From contig NZ_CP039886.1 of NCBI RefSeq assembly GCF_005221285.1, forward strand, positions 1,550,001 through 1,614,000: a DNA stretch of 64,000 nt, in the 5' to 3' direction. Below the pieces are notes generated by a model. It searched no databases and was not told the origin of the DNA. It saw nothing but the letters and a program-made list of their open reading frames with translations. Source of the stretch: Neisseria flavescens. Lineage in GTDB: Bacteria; Pseudomonadota; Gammaproteobacteria; Burkholderiales; Neisseriaceae. Below, in pieces: positions 25,807-34,668 of this stretch. Positions within the stretch are counted from its first letter, which is position 1. Every line of letters starts with the position of its first letter. A program made the translations under genes and the position numbers.

Positions 25807-26505
25807 TTAAATTATTCGAACAATACCATCTCTACCCTGGCTGGCCATTTCACGAACTTCCCGCATGAATTCTTTTTTAAAATAAAATGCATGATTCTTA
25901 TTTGAAATATCCCGATCATATTGCGCAGAAAATATAGGATGGTATGGCTTGGAATCTTTTGATCTGATTTGGATAAACACACCGCTTGATGTGTGAATGT
26001 ATCCGTTTTCGGAATTAATATCAGATAACAGCTTACTTTTAATTTGCGTGAAATCATCAGCTAACTGCCTGAAAAGTTCACCCTCTTCATTTATTTGTAC
26101 ATGATAGGCTGACTGTATGTACCATTGGTCAGGATCGTCGCCGACTTTACAGATGGGAACATATAGCAAATTCTTTATTTTTTGGTATATCCAACTATCT
26201 TCAAAGCTTATCTGATTGCTGATTAATTGATCAAAGTTACTGGAAATCTGCGAGATAAACATAGTCTCTAGTGGTGCACCACCTGTATCTGCTTTATTGG
26301 TTTTCAGCTCACCATCGGCAAAATCTGTTAAAGCATTTGTATTGTTAAGCCCTATCAATTTTTCGATAAACTGTCCTACCCCACCCTTATTTATCCTCAT
26401 TTCAGAGGTAAAACTAGGAAATCTGGTTTGATATTCAAGTTTTAGATCTCCTAGCGTCCTTCCGGCGTTTTCTCTAAAAAAATCATACGAATCAGTTAGA
26501 TTCAT
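25807..26505 (-). CDS. MutH/Sau3AI-family restriction endonuclease (probable GATC)
   Basis: A 232-residue protein with the MutH/Sau3AI catalytic layout: GGVGQFIEKLIG (Glu at 48), then TDFADGELKTNK (Asp 61, Glu 66, Lys 68), i.e. the E...D-x(n)-ExK nuclease core. MutH nicks and Sau3AI cuts at unmethylated GATC, and the two adjacent methylases fit GATC. Its size is that of single-domain MutH, about half of Sau3AI. The start at 26505 (MNLTDSYDFF) is preferred over 26529; both overlap the controller gene. Convergent with the methylases, 12 bases apart. Confidence 0.85.
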   Translation of the reverse strand: MNLTDSYDFFRENAGRTLGDLKLEYQTRFPSFTSEMRINKGGVGQFIEKLIGLNNTNALTDFADGELKTNKADTGGAPLETMFISQISSNFDQLISNQISFEDSWIYQKIKNLLYVPICKVGDDPDQWYIQSAYHVQINEEGELFRQLADDFTQIKSKLLSDINSENGYIHTSSGVFIQIRSKDSKPYHPIFSAQYDRDISNKNHAFYFKKEFMREVREMASQGRDGIVRII

Positions 26506-26746
26506 TATCACAGTTCCCGTCATTAACATAGTCCTTAAAAGTTAAAAGTTCAGGCAAAGAAATATCTAATGCGCTAGCCAAACGAATAAGATTTAATAGG
26601 GCGGGGTTACGCTCTCCACGTTCTATCATTCCGATATAAGTCCGGTGCATATTCGCTTTTTCAGCCAATGTCTCCTGACTTAAATCCTGGAGTTGTCTTA
26701 AATGACGAACATGTTTGCCAAATTGTTTTAAAATTTCTGATTTCAT
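26492..26746 (-). CDS. XRE-family controller (C) protein
   Basis: An 84-residue helix-turn-helix protein (RQLQDLSQETLAEKANMHRTYIGMIERGERNP, about 17-48) of the type that delays or limits expression of a restriction enzyme. It overlaps the nuclease start by 14 bases and is directly upstream, so the two are one transcript. The ATG at 26746 is chosen because the HTH domain then starts normally; the frame extends to 26788. A short dyad ATAC-N5-GTAT lies in the leader and could be its operator, but this is weak. Confidence 0.88.
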   Translation of the reverse strand: MKSEILKQFGKHVRHLRQLQDLSQETLAEKANMHRTYIGMIERGERNPALLNLIRLASALDISLPELLTFKDYVNDGNCDNESN

Positions 26747-26814
26747 GATGACTATTCTTAATGTTTGCAAATTAAATTCCACATACAATAAGTATCAACT
26801 TCAGTTCTAATACG

Positions 26815-26859
26815 AAAGGCCGTCTGAAACCCTATATTCAGGTTTCAGACGGCCTTTTT
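26815..26859. terminator. DUS-pair terminator between RM island and adhE
   Basis: AAAGGCCGTCTGAAACC faces GGTTTCAGACGGCCTTTTT, 13 bases past the adhE stop; it marks the right edge of the RM island. Confidence 0.85.
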
Positions 26860-26871
26860 AACTGCCCGATT

Positions 26872-29487
26872 TTATTCGCCGTAGTAGGCTTTGGTCAGGA
26901 TTTCTTCCATATCGGCCACCATGGCGAGGCGTGGGTTGGCCGGGGTGCATTGGTCTTCAAAAGACATCATGGCCAGCTCTTTTCTGCCGTCGAGGAAGGT
27001 TTTCTCATCGATGCCCTGCTCTTTCAACGACATTTTGATGCCGACGTTGACCGCCAGCTCATGGCAGGCGCGGGCGAAGGATTCTACGCCTTCGGCGGGG
27101 GTGGCACACGGCAGGCCTAAGGTACGGGCGATTTCCTGATATTTCAGGTCGGCTTTATAGTAGTTGTACTTCGGCCAGGTGGCGGTTTTCTGCGGGCGAG
27201 TGCCGTTGTAGCGGATGACGTGCGGCAGCAGGATGGCGTTGGCACGGCCGTGCGGAACGTGATATTTGCCGCCGATTTTGTGTGCCATCGAGTGGTTGAT
27301 ACCCAAGAACGCATTGGCAAACGCCATGCCTGCGATGGTGGAAGCATTGTGCATATGCTCGCGCGCTTCGGGATCGGCCGCACCGTGTTTGTAGGAGCGT
27401 TCGAGGTATTGGAACACGAGCTTGATGGCTTGCAGGGCGAGGCCGTCTGTAAAGTCGTTCGCCAGTACGGAAACGTATGCTTCTACGGCGTGGGTCAATA
27501 CGTCCAAACCGGTATCGGCGGTTACGCCTGCCGGCACAGTCATGGTAAACGCAGGATCGACAATCGAAATGGTCGGTGTCAGCGAGTAGTCGGCAATCGG
27601 ATATTTTTTGTCGCCGTCGCTGATGACGGTAAACGGCGTGACTTCGGAGCCGGTGCCCGATGTAGTAGGAATGCCGATGAATTTGGCTTTACGGCCCAAT
27701 TCAGGGAAGCGGAACGCGCGTTTGCGGATGTCCATGAATTTTTGGACTAGGTCTTCAAAATCGACTTGGGGCTGCTCGTAGAAGAGCCACATGGCTTTGG
27801 CCGCGTCCATTGGCGAACCGCCACCCAGCGCGATGATGGTGTCGGGCTGGAAGCTGCGCATCAAATCCGTGCCTTTATAGACGGTTTGGACGCTCGGATC
27901 GGCTTCGACATCGGTAAACAGCTGGATAGTCACTTTGTTTTTGCGTTGATGCAGTTGGTTGGTGATTTTATCGACAAAGCCCAGATCGACCATCGAACGG
28001 TCGGTCACAATCATGACTTTTTCGCAGTCTTTCATGTCTTGCAGATATTGGATGGAATCGCGTTCAAAATAGATTTTGGCGGGCACTTTGAACCATTGCA
28101 TATTGTTTCTCCGACGGCCTACTTTTTTGATGTTTAACAGATTGACCGCGCTGACGTTGCCGCCGACAGAGTTTTTGCCGTAAGAGCCGCAACCGAGGGT
28201 CAGAGAAGGCAGGAAGGCGTTGTAAACGTCGCCGATGCCGCCGAAAGTAGAAGGCGAATTCCAAATCACGCGCAGGGCTTTGACGCGTGAGCCGAACGTT
28301 TTGACCAATTCTTCGTCGGCGGTATGGATGGCGGCGGAGTGTCCCAAGCCGTCAAAGGCAACCATTTCTTCGGCGAACTTCAAACCTTGTTCGGTCGAAT
28401 CCGCCTTAATCATGGACAAAACAGGTGAAAGTTTTTCTCGGGTCAGCGGCTCGTTCGGGCCGACTTCGCGGCATTCGGCGATGATGATGTTGGTTTTTTC
28501 AGGCACTTTAAACCCGGCCTGTTCGGCAATCCATGCTGCCGGTTTGCCCACTACCGCAGAATTGAGTTTCGCTCCGCCGCAGCTGGCGCAATTTGCCGTT
28601 ACGCCGAAGATAAACTCTTCGAGCATGGCTTTTTCTTTTTTATTGGCAAAGTACACACCGTAGGATTTGAATTCTTCGGCCAACTCTTTGTAAATCTCTT
28701 TATCGGCAATCACCGCTTGCTCGCTGGCGCACACCATGCCGTTGTCGAAAGATTTCGACATCACAATATCGTGTGCCACCTGTTTGATGTCCGCCGTTTT
28801 TTCAACATAGGCAGGTACGTTGCCCGCCCCGACGCCGAGCGCAGGTTTGCCGCAAGAATACGCGGCTTCCACCATCGCATTGCCGCCGGTCGCCAAAATC
28901 GTTGCCACACCCGGATGCTTCATCAGCGCGGAAGTGCCTTCCATAGAAGGCTTTTCAATCCACTGGATACAGTTTTCCGGCGCACCGGCCGCAATCGCCG
29001 CATCGCGCACGATACGCGCGGCATGGGCGGAACACTGCTGGGCAGACGGATGGAACGAGAAAATAATCGGATTGCGGGTTTTCAGCGCAATCAGGGATTT
29101 GAAAATGGTGGTGGAAGTCGGATTAGTCGTTGGCACAATACCGCAAACCACGCCGACCGGATCGGCAATTTCAGTAATACCGGTTACATCGTTTTCGCTG
29201 ATGACGCCCACGGTTTTCAAATCGCGCAGGCGCCGCACGACGTTTTCGCAGGCAAACAGGTTTTTCGTCGCCTTATCCTCAAACACGCCGCGTCCCGTTT
29301 CTTCTACCGCGTGCATGGCGAGCACACCATGTTTGTCCAGTGCGGCGATAGAGGCTTTGGCCACAATAAAATCAATCTGCTCCTGATCCAACTTAAGAAA
29401 CTCATCCAACGCGCGCAAACCCTTTTCAACCAGGCTGTTTACCTCGGCTACGGCTGGGCTGACGACGTTGTCGGCTGATGCGTTCAT
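26872..29487 (-). CDS. adhE: Bifunctional aldehyde-alcohol dehydrogenase
   Basis: Fermentative enzyme that reduces acetyl-CoA to acetaldehyde and then ethanol, regenerating NAD+; forms spirosomes. The N-terminal half (about 1-440) is the CoA-acylating aldehyde dehydrogenase with catalytic Cys in FDNGMVCASEQ (near 252); the C-terminal half (about 455-871) is the iron-dependent alcohol dehydrogenase with GGGSPMDAAKAM and metal-binding histidines in NAFLGINHSMAHKIGG and HVPHGRANAILLPH. The 871 residues are full length. It has a promoter that looks FNR-controlled, consistent with oxygen-limited use. Confidence 0.96.
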   Translation of the reverse strand: MNASADNVVSPAVAEVNSLVEKGLRALDEFLKLDQEQIDFIVAKASIAALDKHGVLAMHAVEETGRGVFEDKATKNLFACENVVRRLRDLKTVGVISENDVTGITEIADPVGVVCGIVPTTNPTSTTIFKSLIALKTRNPIIFSFHPSAQQCSAHAARIVRDAAIAAGAPENCIQWIEKPSMEGTSALMKHPGVATILATGGNAMVEAAYSCGKPALGVGAGNVPAYVEKTADIKQVAHDIVMSKSFDNGMVCASEQAVIADKEIYKELAEEFKSYGVYFANKKEKAMLEEFIFGVTANCASCGGAKLNSAVVGKPAAWIAEQAGFKVPEKTNIIIAECREVGPNEPLTREKLSPVLSMIKADSTEQGLKFAEEMVAFDGLGHSAAIHTADEELVKTFGSRVKALRVIWNSPSTFGGIGDVYNAFLPSLTLGCGSYGKNSVGGNVSAVNLLNIKKVGRRRNNMQWFKVPAKIYFERDSIQYLQDMKDCEKVMIVTDRSMVDLGFVDKITNQLHQRKNKVTIQLFTDVEADPSVQTVYKGTDLMRSFQPDTIIALGGGSPMDAAKAMWLFYEQPQVDFEDLVQKFMDIRKRAFRFPELGRKAKFIGIPTTSGTGSEVTPFTVISDGDKKYPIADYSLTPTISIVDPAFTMTVPAGVTADTGLDVLTHAVEAYVSVLANDFTDGLALQAIKLVFQYLERSYKHGAADPEAREHMHNASTIAGMAFANAFLGINHSMAHKIGGKYHVPHGRANAILLPHVIRYNGTRPQKTATWPKYNYYKADLKYQEIARTLGLPCATPAEGVESFARACHELAVNVGIKMSLKEQGIDEKTFLDGRKELAMMSFEDQCTPANPRLAMVADMEEILTKAYYGE

Positions 29488-29542
29488 GGTGTATCTCCTT
29501 AATAAAAGGTGGCAACAATGTCAATAAATTTTCACTACGATA

Positions 29543-29584
29543 ACTATAAGTAATTTAGTTACATTCTGCTTTGACCTACATCAC
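29543..29584 (-). promoter_or_regulatory. Probable FNR-activated promoter of adhE
   Basis: TTGACCTACATCAC (29571-29584) resembles the FNR site TTGAT-N4-ATCAA with one mismatch in each half. A minus-strand -10 box TATAGT lies at 29548-29543, predicting transcription start near 29536; the site centre (29577.5) is then at about -41.5, the classic class II activator position. The rest of the 319-bp gap (29488-29806) holds a lone DUS near 29603 and the niaP terminator. Confidence 0.6.
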
Positions 29585-29758
29585 AAACCATGATTGAACT
29601 TTTCAGACGGCCTTCTTATCATTTATTCATTTTAATTTATTGAAGTATAATGACTTCACCCTCACACAACTGAAGACGGTCATTCTTGGTCGCTTTCCCC
29701 GCATATTAAAATAAGAACAGAAAATCAATGTATTAAAATTACATACTCAAAATAAAAC

Positions 29759-29795
29759 AAAGGCCGTCTGAAAATATTTTTCAGACGGCCTTTTC
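29759..29795. terminator. DUS-pair terminator downstream of MFS gene
   Basis: AAAGGCCGTCTGAAAA faces TTTTTCAGACGGCCTTTT, 12 bases past the stop of the leftward transporter gene. Confidence 0.85.
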
Positions 29796-29806
29796 ATGTA
29801 TGCCTT

Positions 29807-31126
29807 TTATTGGCTGATGTCTTCCAGCGTACGGCCTTTGGTTTCTTCACCCAATACCAAGATTACCGCCACAATCAGCAGCATAACCAGCGCAAACATC
29901 ATAAAGATATTGCCGAAGCCGCCGCTGTTGCTCACCATCGCCGCCACTACCATCGGGGCGAGTATGCCGCCGACGCGGCCGATGGCGCCTGCCCAGCCGG
30001 ATGCGAAGGCACGGAAGCGCAAGGGGTAGAGTTCGGGGGTGTAGGTGTACAAAACGCCCCATGCGCCCAAGTTGAAGAAGGACATCAGGCTGCCCCAGAT
30101 CATGACTTCGGCCGCAGTTGTACTCTGCCCGAAAAACCATGCACACACGGCACAAGCGGCCAGGAAGCCTGCCAGCGTTGCTTTGCGGCCTATTCTTTCC
30201 ACCAAAGCCGCGGCGGCAATATAGCCGGGCAGTTGCGCAACAATCATCACCAGCACATATTCAAAGGTTTTGACCACGGTATTGCCCTGCTCGACCAGCA
30301 ATTTGGGCAACCAAGTGAAAATGCCGTAATACGAAAACACAATGCCGAACCAAACCAACCACAACATCAGCGTGCGCCGTGCAAACGGATGTTGCCAAAG
30401 CTGAACGAAGCGGATGCGTTCGCGCGGTGCGGCCGGTGCGGCAACGGCTTCTGTCGGCGGCGTGATGCCCGATTGAATTTCCAGCGCAGATACCAAACGG
30501 TGCGCTTCGTTGGTTTTGCCACGGGAAAGCAGATAAGGCACGGATTCGGGAACGAATTTCAACACCAACGGTACATAAAACAGGGGCAAGGCGCCGAATA
30601 AAAACGCGCTGTGCCAGCCGGTTTGCGGAATAAAGAAATAAGACACCAGCGCGGCCGATAGCCAGCCCAAGCCCCAAAAGCTTTCCAACAACACAATAAA
30701 ACGGCCGCGTACTTTCGGCGGCGCATATTCGCTGACCAGCGACACGGCGACGGGCAGTTGGCCGCCCAAACCGACGCCGACAAAAAAGCGGCACACCAGC
30801 AAAACCGTCAAATCAGGCGCAAGCGCGCACAAACCTGTGGCAATGCTGTACACCACCATTGTGCCGGCAAAAACGGTTTTCCGTCCGAACCTGTCCGCCA
30901 ACCAGCCGCTGAATACCGCGCCCAAAGCCATGCCGACAAAGGCAATGCTGACAATCCAGCCCAACTGCGCCGGAGCCAGCGCCCAATCTTTGCCCAAAGC
31001 CGGCAATACAAACGACACCAAGCCTGTATCCATGGCGTCAAACAGCCAACCGATGCCGACCAGCACTAACAGTTTGTAATGAAAGCGGGAAGGCGGCAGA
31101 TTGTGCAGCCGCGTCAGAATATCCAT
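29807..31126 (-). CDS. MFS transporter, NiaP-like (nicotinate type)
   Basis: A twelve-helix major facilitator protein, 439 residues from the ATG at 31126, which has an AAAGAAAAG ribosome site. The opening GIGWLFDAMDTGLVSFVLPAL with the conserved D-x-x-D, the loop GWLADRFGRK (motif A), and LGGQLPVAVSLVSEYAPPKVRGR closely follow NiaP (Bacillus YceI) niacin transporters and the related aromatic-acid:H+ symporters. Substrate is therefore a good guess, not a demonstration. The frame extends upstream to 31195 without support. Confidence 0.82.
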   Translation of the reverse strand: MDILTRLHNLPPSRFHYKLLVLVGIGWLFDAMDTGLVSFVLPALGKDWALAPAQLGWIVSIAFVGMALGAVFSGWLADRFGRKTVFAGTMVVYSIATGLCALAPDLTVLLVCRFFVGVGLGGQLPVAVSLVSEYAPPKVRGRFIVLLESFWGLGWLSAALVSYFFIPQTGWHSAFLFGALPLFYVPLVLKFVPESVPYLLSRGKTNEAHRLVSALEIQSGITPPTEAVAAPAAPRERIRFVQLWQHPFARRTLMLWLVWFGIVFSYYGIFTWLPKLLVEQGNTVVKTFEYVLVMIVAQLPGYIAAAALVERIGRKATLAGFLAACAVCAWFFGQSTTAAEVMIWGSLMSFFNLGAWGVLYTYTPELYPLRFRAFASGWAGAIGRVGGILAPMVVAAMVSNSGGFGNIFMMFALVMLLIVAVILVLGEETKGRTLEDISQ

Positions 31127-31341
31127 AGTTTCTTTTCTTTGTTTGTGTATTATTGAATTAGATTTTATAAATAACTGCTTTAGTTTCAGCGACAAACCTA
31201 AAAATAGAGCATTATGTCGATTTTAACATTTATACAATATGCAAAGAATAGGAAGCACGCGTTTTTTGGCTATTATTTGAATATCTTAATCTTGGCGATA
31301 AACCGCATACCATATTGAAACATGAAACAAGAAATTACTTC

Positions 31342-31381
31342 AGGCCGTCTGAAAGTCGTTGGTTTGGTTTTCAGACGGCCT
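31342..31381. other. Inverted DUS pair between divergent transporter genes
   Basis: CAGGCCGTCTGAAA faces TTTTCAGACGGCCTG between two gene starts (31126 leftward, 31491 rightward), so it follows no gene. A further DUS is at about 31464-31476 in the leader of the right-hand gene. The remainder of this 364-bp gap is AT-rich with no recognised element. Confidence 0.6.
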
Positions 31382-31490
31382 GCCGTTTTTTGCAAAGGCT
31401 TCATGCTTGGGTTATGATGTTTATTTGTAATATGTAAACAGATGATTGCCTGTTTTTACATAACAGGCCGTCTGAACAACGGAGAACGAT

Positions 31491-32864
31491 ATGAATGCGG
31501 TTGTAATTGCGGTCATCATCATGCTTGTGCTGTCTTTATCGCGCGTGCATGTGGTGCTCAGCTTGGCTGTCGGCGCGTTTGTCGGCGGCTTGGTGGCCGG
31601 TATGCCTTTGGAGAATGTAACCAACGCGGCCGGAGATGTGGTGCAGCAAGGGATTATTCCTGTTTTTAACGAAGGCCTGAAAGGCGGGGCGCAAATCGCG
31701 CTGTCTTATGCCATGCTCGGCGCGTTTGCCATGGCCATCACGCATTCCGGCCTGCCGCAACAGCTCGCCGGCGTGATTATCCGCAAACTCAACGGCGGCG
31801 AAGGCAATGCGAAAGGCGAAGGCGCGGTCAAATGGCTGCTGCTGGCGATTATTTTGTGCATGGGCGTGATGAGCCAAAACGTCGTGCCGATTCATATTGC
31901 GTTTATCCCGATGATTATTCCACCGCTGCTGTTGGTGTTCAACCGTTTGAAACTCGACCGCCGTTTGGTGGCCTGTGTGATTACGTTTGGCTTGGTAACG
32001 ACTTATATGTTCCTGCCTTACGGTTTCGGCGCCATCTTCTTGAAGGACATCATGTTGGGTAATATCCGCTCGGCAGGCATGGACACCAGCGGCATCAATG
32101 TGATGCACGCAATGGCGATTCCGGCTTTGGGCATGGTGTCCGGCTTGCTGCTGGCCTTTTTGCACTACCGCAAACCGCGCATTTATCAAAACAATACCAC
32201 TGACACGGAAGACAACCGTGCGGCAGTGCAACAACAAGAGCCGTCAACCTATCGCAGCTTGGTGGCGGCCGTGGCGATTGCCGTGTGTTTTGCCATTCAG
32301 CTTTTGTATGATGGTTCGCTGGTGTTGGGTGCTATGTTGGGCTTTGCCGTGTTTATGATGTTGGGTGTGATGAACCGCTCCGCCGCCAGCGATGTCTTCG
32401 GCGAAGGCATCAAAATGATGGCGATGGTCGGCTTTATTATGATTGCGGCGCAAGGTTTTGCCGCTGTAATGAACGCGACCGGCGACATTCAGCCTTTGGT
32501 CGAACGCAGCATGGCTTTGTTCGGCGGCAATAAAGGCATGGCGGCATTGACCATGTTGTGCGTCGGCTTGCTGGTGACCATGGGCATCGGTTCGTCCTTC
32601 TCGACTTTGCCGATTATTTCCGCGATTTATGTGCCTTTATGCATTAGCTTGGGCTTCTCGCCTATGGCAACCGTCGCCATCGTCGGTACCGCCGGTGCGC
32701 TGGGCGATGCAGGCTCCCCTGCTTCCGACTCGACACTCGGCCCGACCATGGGTTTGAACGCCGACGGTCAACACGACCACATCCGCGATTCGGTTATCCC
32801 GACTTTTATCCACTACAATATCCCGCTGCTGGCTGCCGGCTGGATTGCCGCGATGGTGCTGTAA
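31491..32864 (+). CDS. Na+/H+ antiporter-family permease (NhaC/YuiF-like)
   Basis: A 457-residue protein of about 11-12 hydrophobic segments from the ion-transporter superfamily. Features matching YuiF/NhaC-type members are GVMSQNVVPIHIAFIPMIIPPLL (about 126-148) and the late AALTMLCVGLLVTMGIGSSFSTLPII plus GDAGSPASDSTLGPTMGLNADGQHDHI. Some relatives are amino-acid (histidine) permeases, so the substrate is uncertain. A DUS lies just before its start, and slyX follows one base after the stop. Confidence 0.82.
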   Translation: MNAVVIAVIIMLVLSLSRVHVVLSLAVGAFVGGLVAGMPLENVTNAAGDVVQQGIIPVFNEGLKGGAQIALSYAMLGAFAMAITHSGLPQQLAGVIIRKLNGGEGNAKGEGAVKWLLLAIILCMGVMSQNVVPIHIAFIPMIIPPLLLVFNRLKLDRRLVACVITFGLVTTYMFLPYGFGAIFLKDIMLGNIRSAGMDTSGINVMHAMAIPALGMVSGLLLAFLHYRKPRIYQNNTTDTEDNRAAVQQQEPSTYRSLVAAVAIAVCFAIQLLYDGSLVLGAMLGFAVFMMLGVMNRSAASDVFGEGIKMMAMVGFIMIAAQGFAAVMNATGDIQPLVERSMALFGGNKGMAALTMLCVGLLVTMGIGSSFSTLPIISAIYVPLCISLGFSPMATVAIVGTAGALGDAGSPASDSTLGPTMGLNADGQHDHIRDSVIPTFIHYNIPLLAAGWIAAMVL

Positions 32865-32865
32865 T

Positions 32866-33093
32866 ATGAGCGATATTCAGGAATTGGAACACCGCATCAC
32901 AGAGCTGGAAATTCAGACGGCCTTGCAGGAAGATTTAATCGGCAGCCTGAACGACACCATTGCCAAGATGCAGCAGGCTTTGGATTTGCAGCAAGGCCAG
33001 CTGCGGCTTCTGTATCAACGGATGCTGGACAAAGGCGCAAACGGCGAACGCGAACCGTACAGCCTGCGCGATGAAATTCCGCCGCATTATTGA
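32866..33093 (+). CDS. slyX: SlyX-family small coiled-coil protein
   Basis: A 75-residue soluble protein, almost entirely coiled coil (ELEHRITELEIQTALQEDLIGSLNDTI), ending with the SlyX-type C-terminus RDEIPPHY. Biochemical role unknown. The ATG at 32866 follows the permease stop by one base, so the two are co-translated. A DUS lies inside its coding sequence. Confidence 0.88.
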   Translation: MSDIQELEHRITELEIQTALQEDLIGSLNDTIAKMQQALDLQQGQLRLLYQRMLDKGANGEREPYSLRDEIPPHY

Positions 33094-33140
33094 TTAACTG
33101 AAAAAGGGCGTATTGGATACATGCCCTTTTCTTTCATAAC

Positions 33141-33181
33141 AAAGGCCGTCTGAAAGTCAATCAAGCTTTCAGACGGCCTTT
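33141..33181. terminator. DUS-pair terminator between slyX and lysA
   Basis: AAAGGCCGTCTGAAAG faces CTTTCAGACGGCCTTT between convergent genes; serves both. Confidence 0.87.
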
Positions 33182-33195
33182 GAAACAATCAAACC

Positions 33196-34416
33196 TTACA
33201 AACAAGCCAATTCGTTGGCCATTTGCTGTTCGACGGTTTCACGTTGGCGGATAAGTTTGCACTCGCTGCCGTCAACCAATACTTCCGCCGCACGGTTGCG
33301 CGTGTTGTAGTTGCTCGCCATGCTTGAGCCATACGCACCGGCGCTGCGGATAAGCAGCAAATCCCCTTCTTCGCAGGCGATGGTGCGGTCTTTGCCGAGG
33401 AAGTCGCCGGTTTCGCAAATCGGGCCGACGATATTGGCCGTCAGAGGCTCAATGTCTTTGGTTTCAACCGCTTCAATGTGATGATAGGCATCATATAGAG
33501 CGGGGCGCATGAGGTCGTTCATCGCCGCATCGACCATCACAAAGTTTTTCTCTTCGCCATGTTTGACGAATTCGACGCGCGTCAGCAACGCGCCTGCGTT
33601 GCCGACCAAGCTGCGGCCGGGTTCGAGAATGAGTTTCAGACGGCGTGTGCCGATCAGTTTTTGAACCGCCCGGGCATACGCGCCCAAATCAGGCACATTT
33701 TCGTCTTGGTAAACAATGCCGACGCCGCCGCCCAAGTCCAAGTGTTCCAACACAATGCCTTCGGCGGCAAGCGCGTCAACCAAAATCAAAATGCGTTCGC
33801 AGGCTTCGACAAGCGGGCTTAAGTCGGTCAGTTGCGAACCGATGTGGCAGTCGATGCCGACGATTTTCAAATTGGGCTGTTGTGCGGCGTGGCGGTAGGC
33901 TTCGAGCGCGTCGGCGTAGGCGATGCCGAATTTGTTGGCTTTCAGACCTGTGGAGATGTAAGGATGGGTTTTGGCATCGACATCGGGGTTGACGCGCAGG
34001 GAGACGGACGCGGTTTTGCCCAAGCGTTCGGCAACCTTTTGAATGCGGTCGATTTCGGGGATGCTTTCCATATTGAAGCATTTCACGCCTGCATTCAGCG
34101 CGAATTCGATTTCCGCCTCGCTTTTGCCCACACCTGAAAATATGGTTTTCGCCGCGTCGCCGCCCGCCGCCAAAACGCGCGCCAATTCGCCGCCGGACAC
34201 AATGTCAAAACCGCTCCCCAAAGAAGCAAAGTACTTGATGATGCTCAGGTTGCCATTGGCTTTCACTGCGTAGCAGACAAGCGGATTTAAAGTGGCAAAC
34301 GCGGTTTGGTAGTGTTCAAATGCTTCGGTCAGCGCGGATTGGCTGTACACATAAAGCGGCGTGCCGAATTCTTCGGCAAGGCGGGGGTAGGGGACTTGTT
34401 CGCAAAATAGGGTCAT
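33196..34416 (-). CDS. lysA: Diaminopimelate decarboxylase
   Basis: PLP enzyme that makes lysine from meso-diaminopimelate. Fold-III barrel with the PLP lysine in VCYAVKANGNLSII (about 45-58), the Gly-rich phosphate-binding segment HLDLGGGVGI, the E/R/C substrate motifs EPGRSLVGNAG and PICETGDFLG. The ATG at 34416 yields 406 residues; the upstream-extended frame overlaps lptM and is rejected. Neighbours lptM (upstream, same strand) and divergent cyaY match the arrangement known in Neisseria. Confidence 0.96.
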   Translation of the reverse strand: MTLFCEQVPYPRLAEEFGTPLYVYSQSALTEAFEHYQTAFATLNPLVCYAVKANGNLSIIKYFASLGSGFDIVSGGELARVLAAGGDAAKTIFSGVGKSEAEIEFALNAGVKCFNMESIPEIDRIQKVAERLGKTASVSLRVNPDVDAKTHPYISTGLKANKFGIAYADALEAYRHAAQQPNLKIVGIDCHIGSQLTDLSPLVEACERILILVDALAAEGIVLEHLDLGGGVGIVYQDENVPDLGAYARAVQKLIGTRRLKLILEPGRSLVGNAGALLTRVEFVKHGEEKNFVMVDAAMNDLMRPALYDAYHHIEAVETKDIEPLTANIVGPICETGDFLGKDRTIACEEGDLLLIRSAGAYGSSMASNYNTRNRAAEVLVDGSECKLIRQRETVEQQMANELACL

Positions 34417-34426
34417 ATCTTCGTTT

Positions 34427-34597
34427 TCATTTTCGGGTTGGTGGGGCAGATTGCGGCTTGCTTTGAAGCTGCAAACCGGTTTGGATTGCGCCGAAACGCG
34501 CCGTATCGCCTTCTTTGGGCAGGTAGAGGTCGCCTTTGTAACCGCAGGCAGAGAGCAGCAGAGCTGTTGCCGCTGCAAAAAATACGCCGTATTTCAT
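34427..34597 (-). CDS. lptM: Small lipoprotein, LptM (YifL)-like
   Basis: A 56-residue lipoprotein: MKYGVFFAAATALLLSAC is a signal peptide ending in a lipobox with the acylated Cys at residue 18, followed by GYKGDLYLP, the invariant LptM stretch (CGxKGPLYxP). LptM assists disulfide maturation of the LptD outer-membrane LPS translocon. GAAGAAAG about 8 bases upstream supports the ATG at 34597; earlier ATGs at 34615 and 34618 are possible. Ends 11 bases before lysA. Confidence 0.88.
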   Translation of the reverse strand: MKYGVFFAAATALLLSACGYKGDLYLPKEGDTARFGAIQTGLQLQSKPQSAPPTRK

Positions 34598-34668
34598 CAG
34601 TAAAACTTTCTTCATCATTACGAATGTGGCAAGATTCGGTATCTTAAACAAAAAACACACAAAAAGCC

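Noticed and set aside
26746..26800. C-box operator for the RM controller
   Set aside because: Only a weak ATAC-N5-GTAT dyad and one AGTC half-site are present, not a convincing GACT-N3-AGTC pair.
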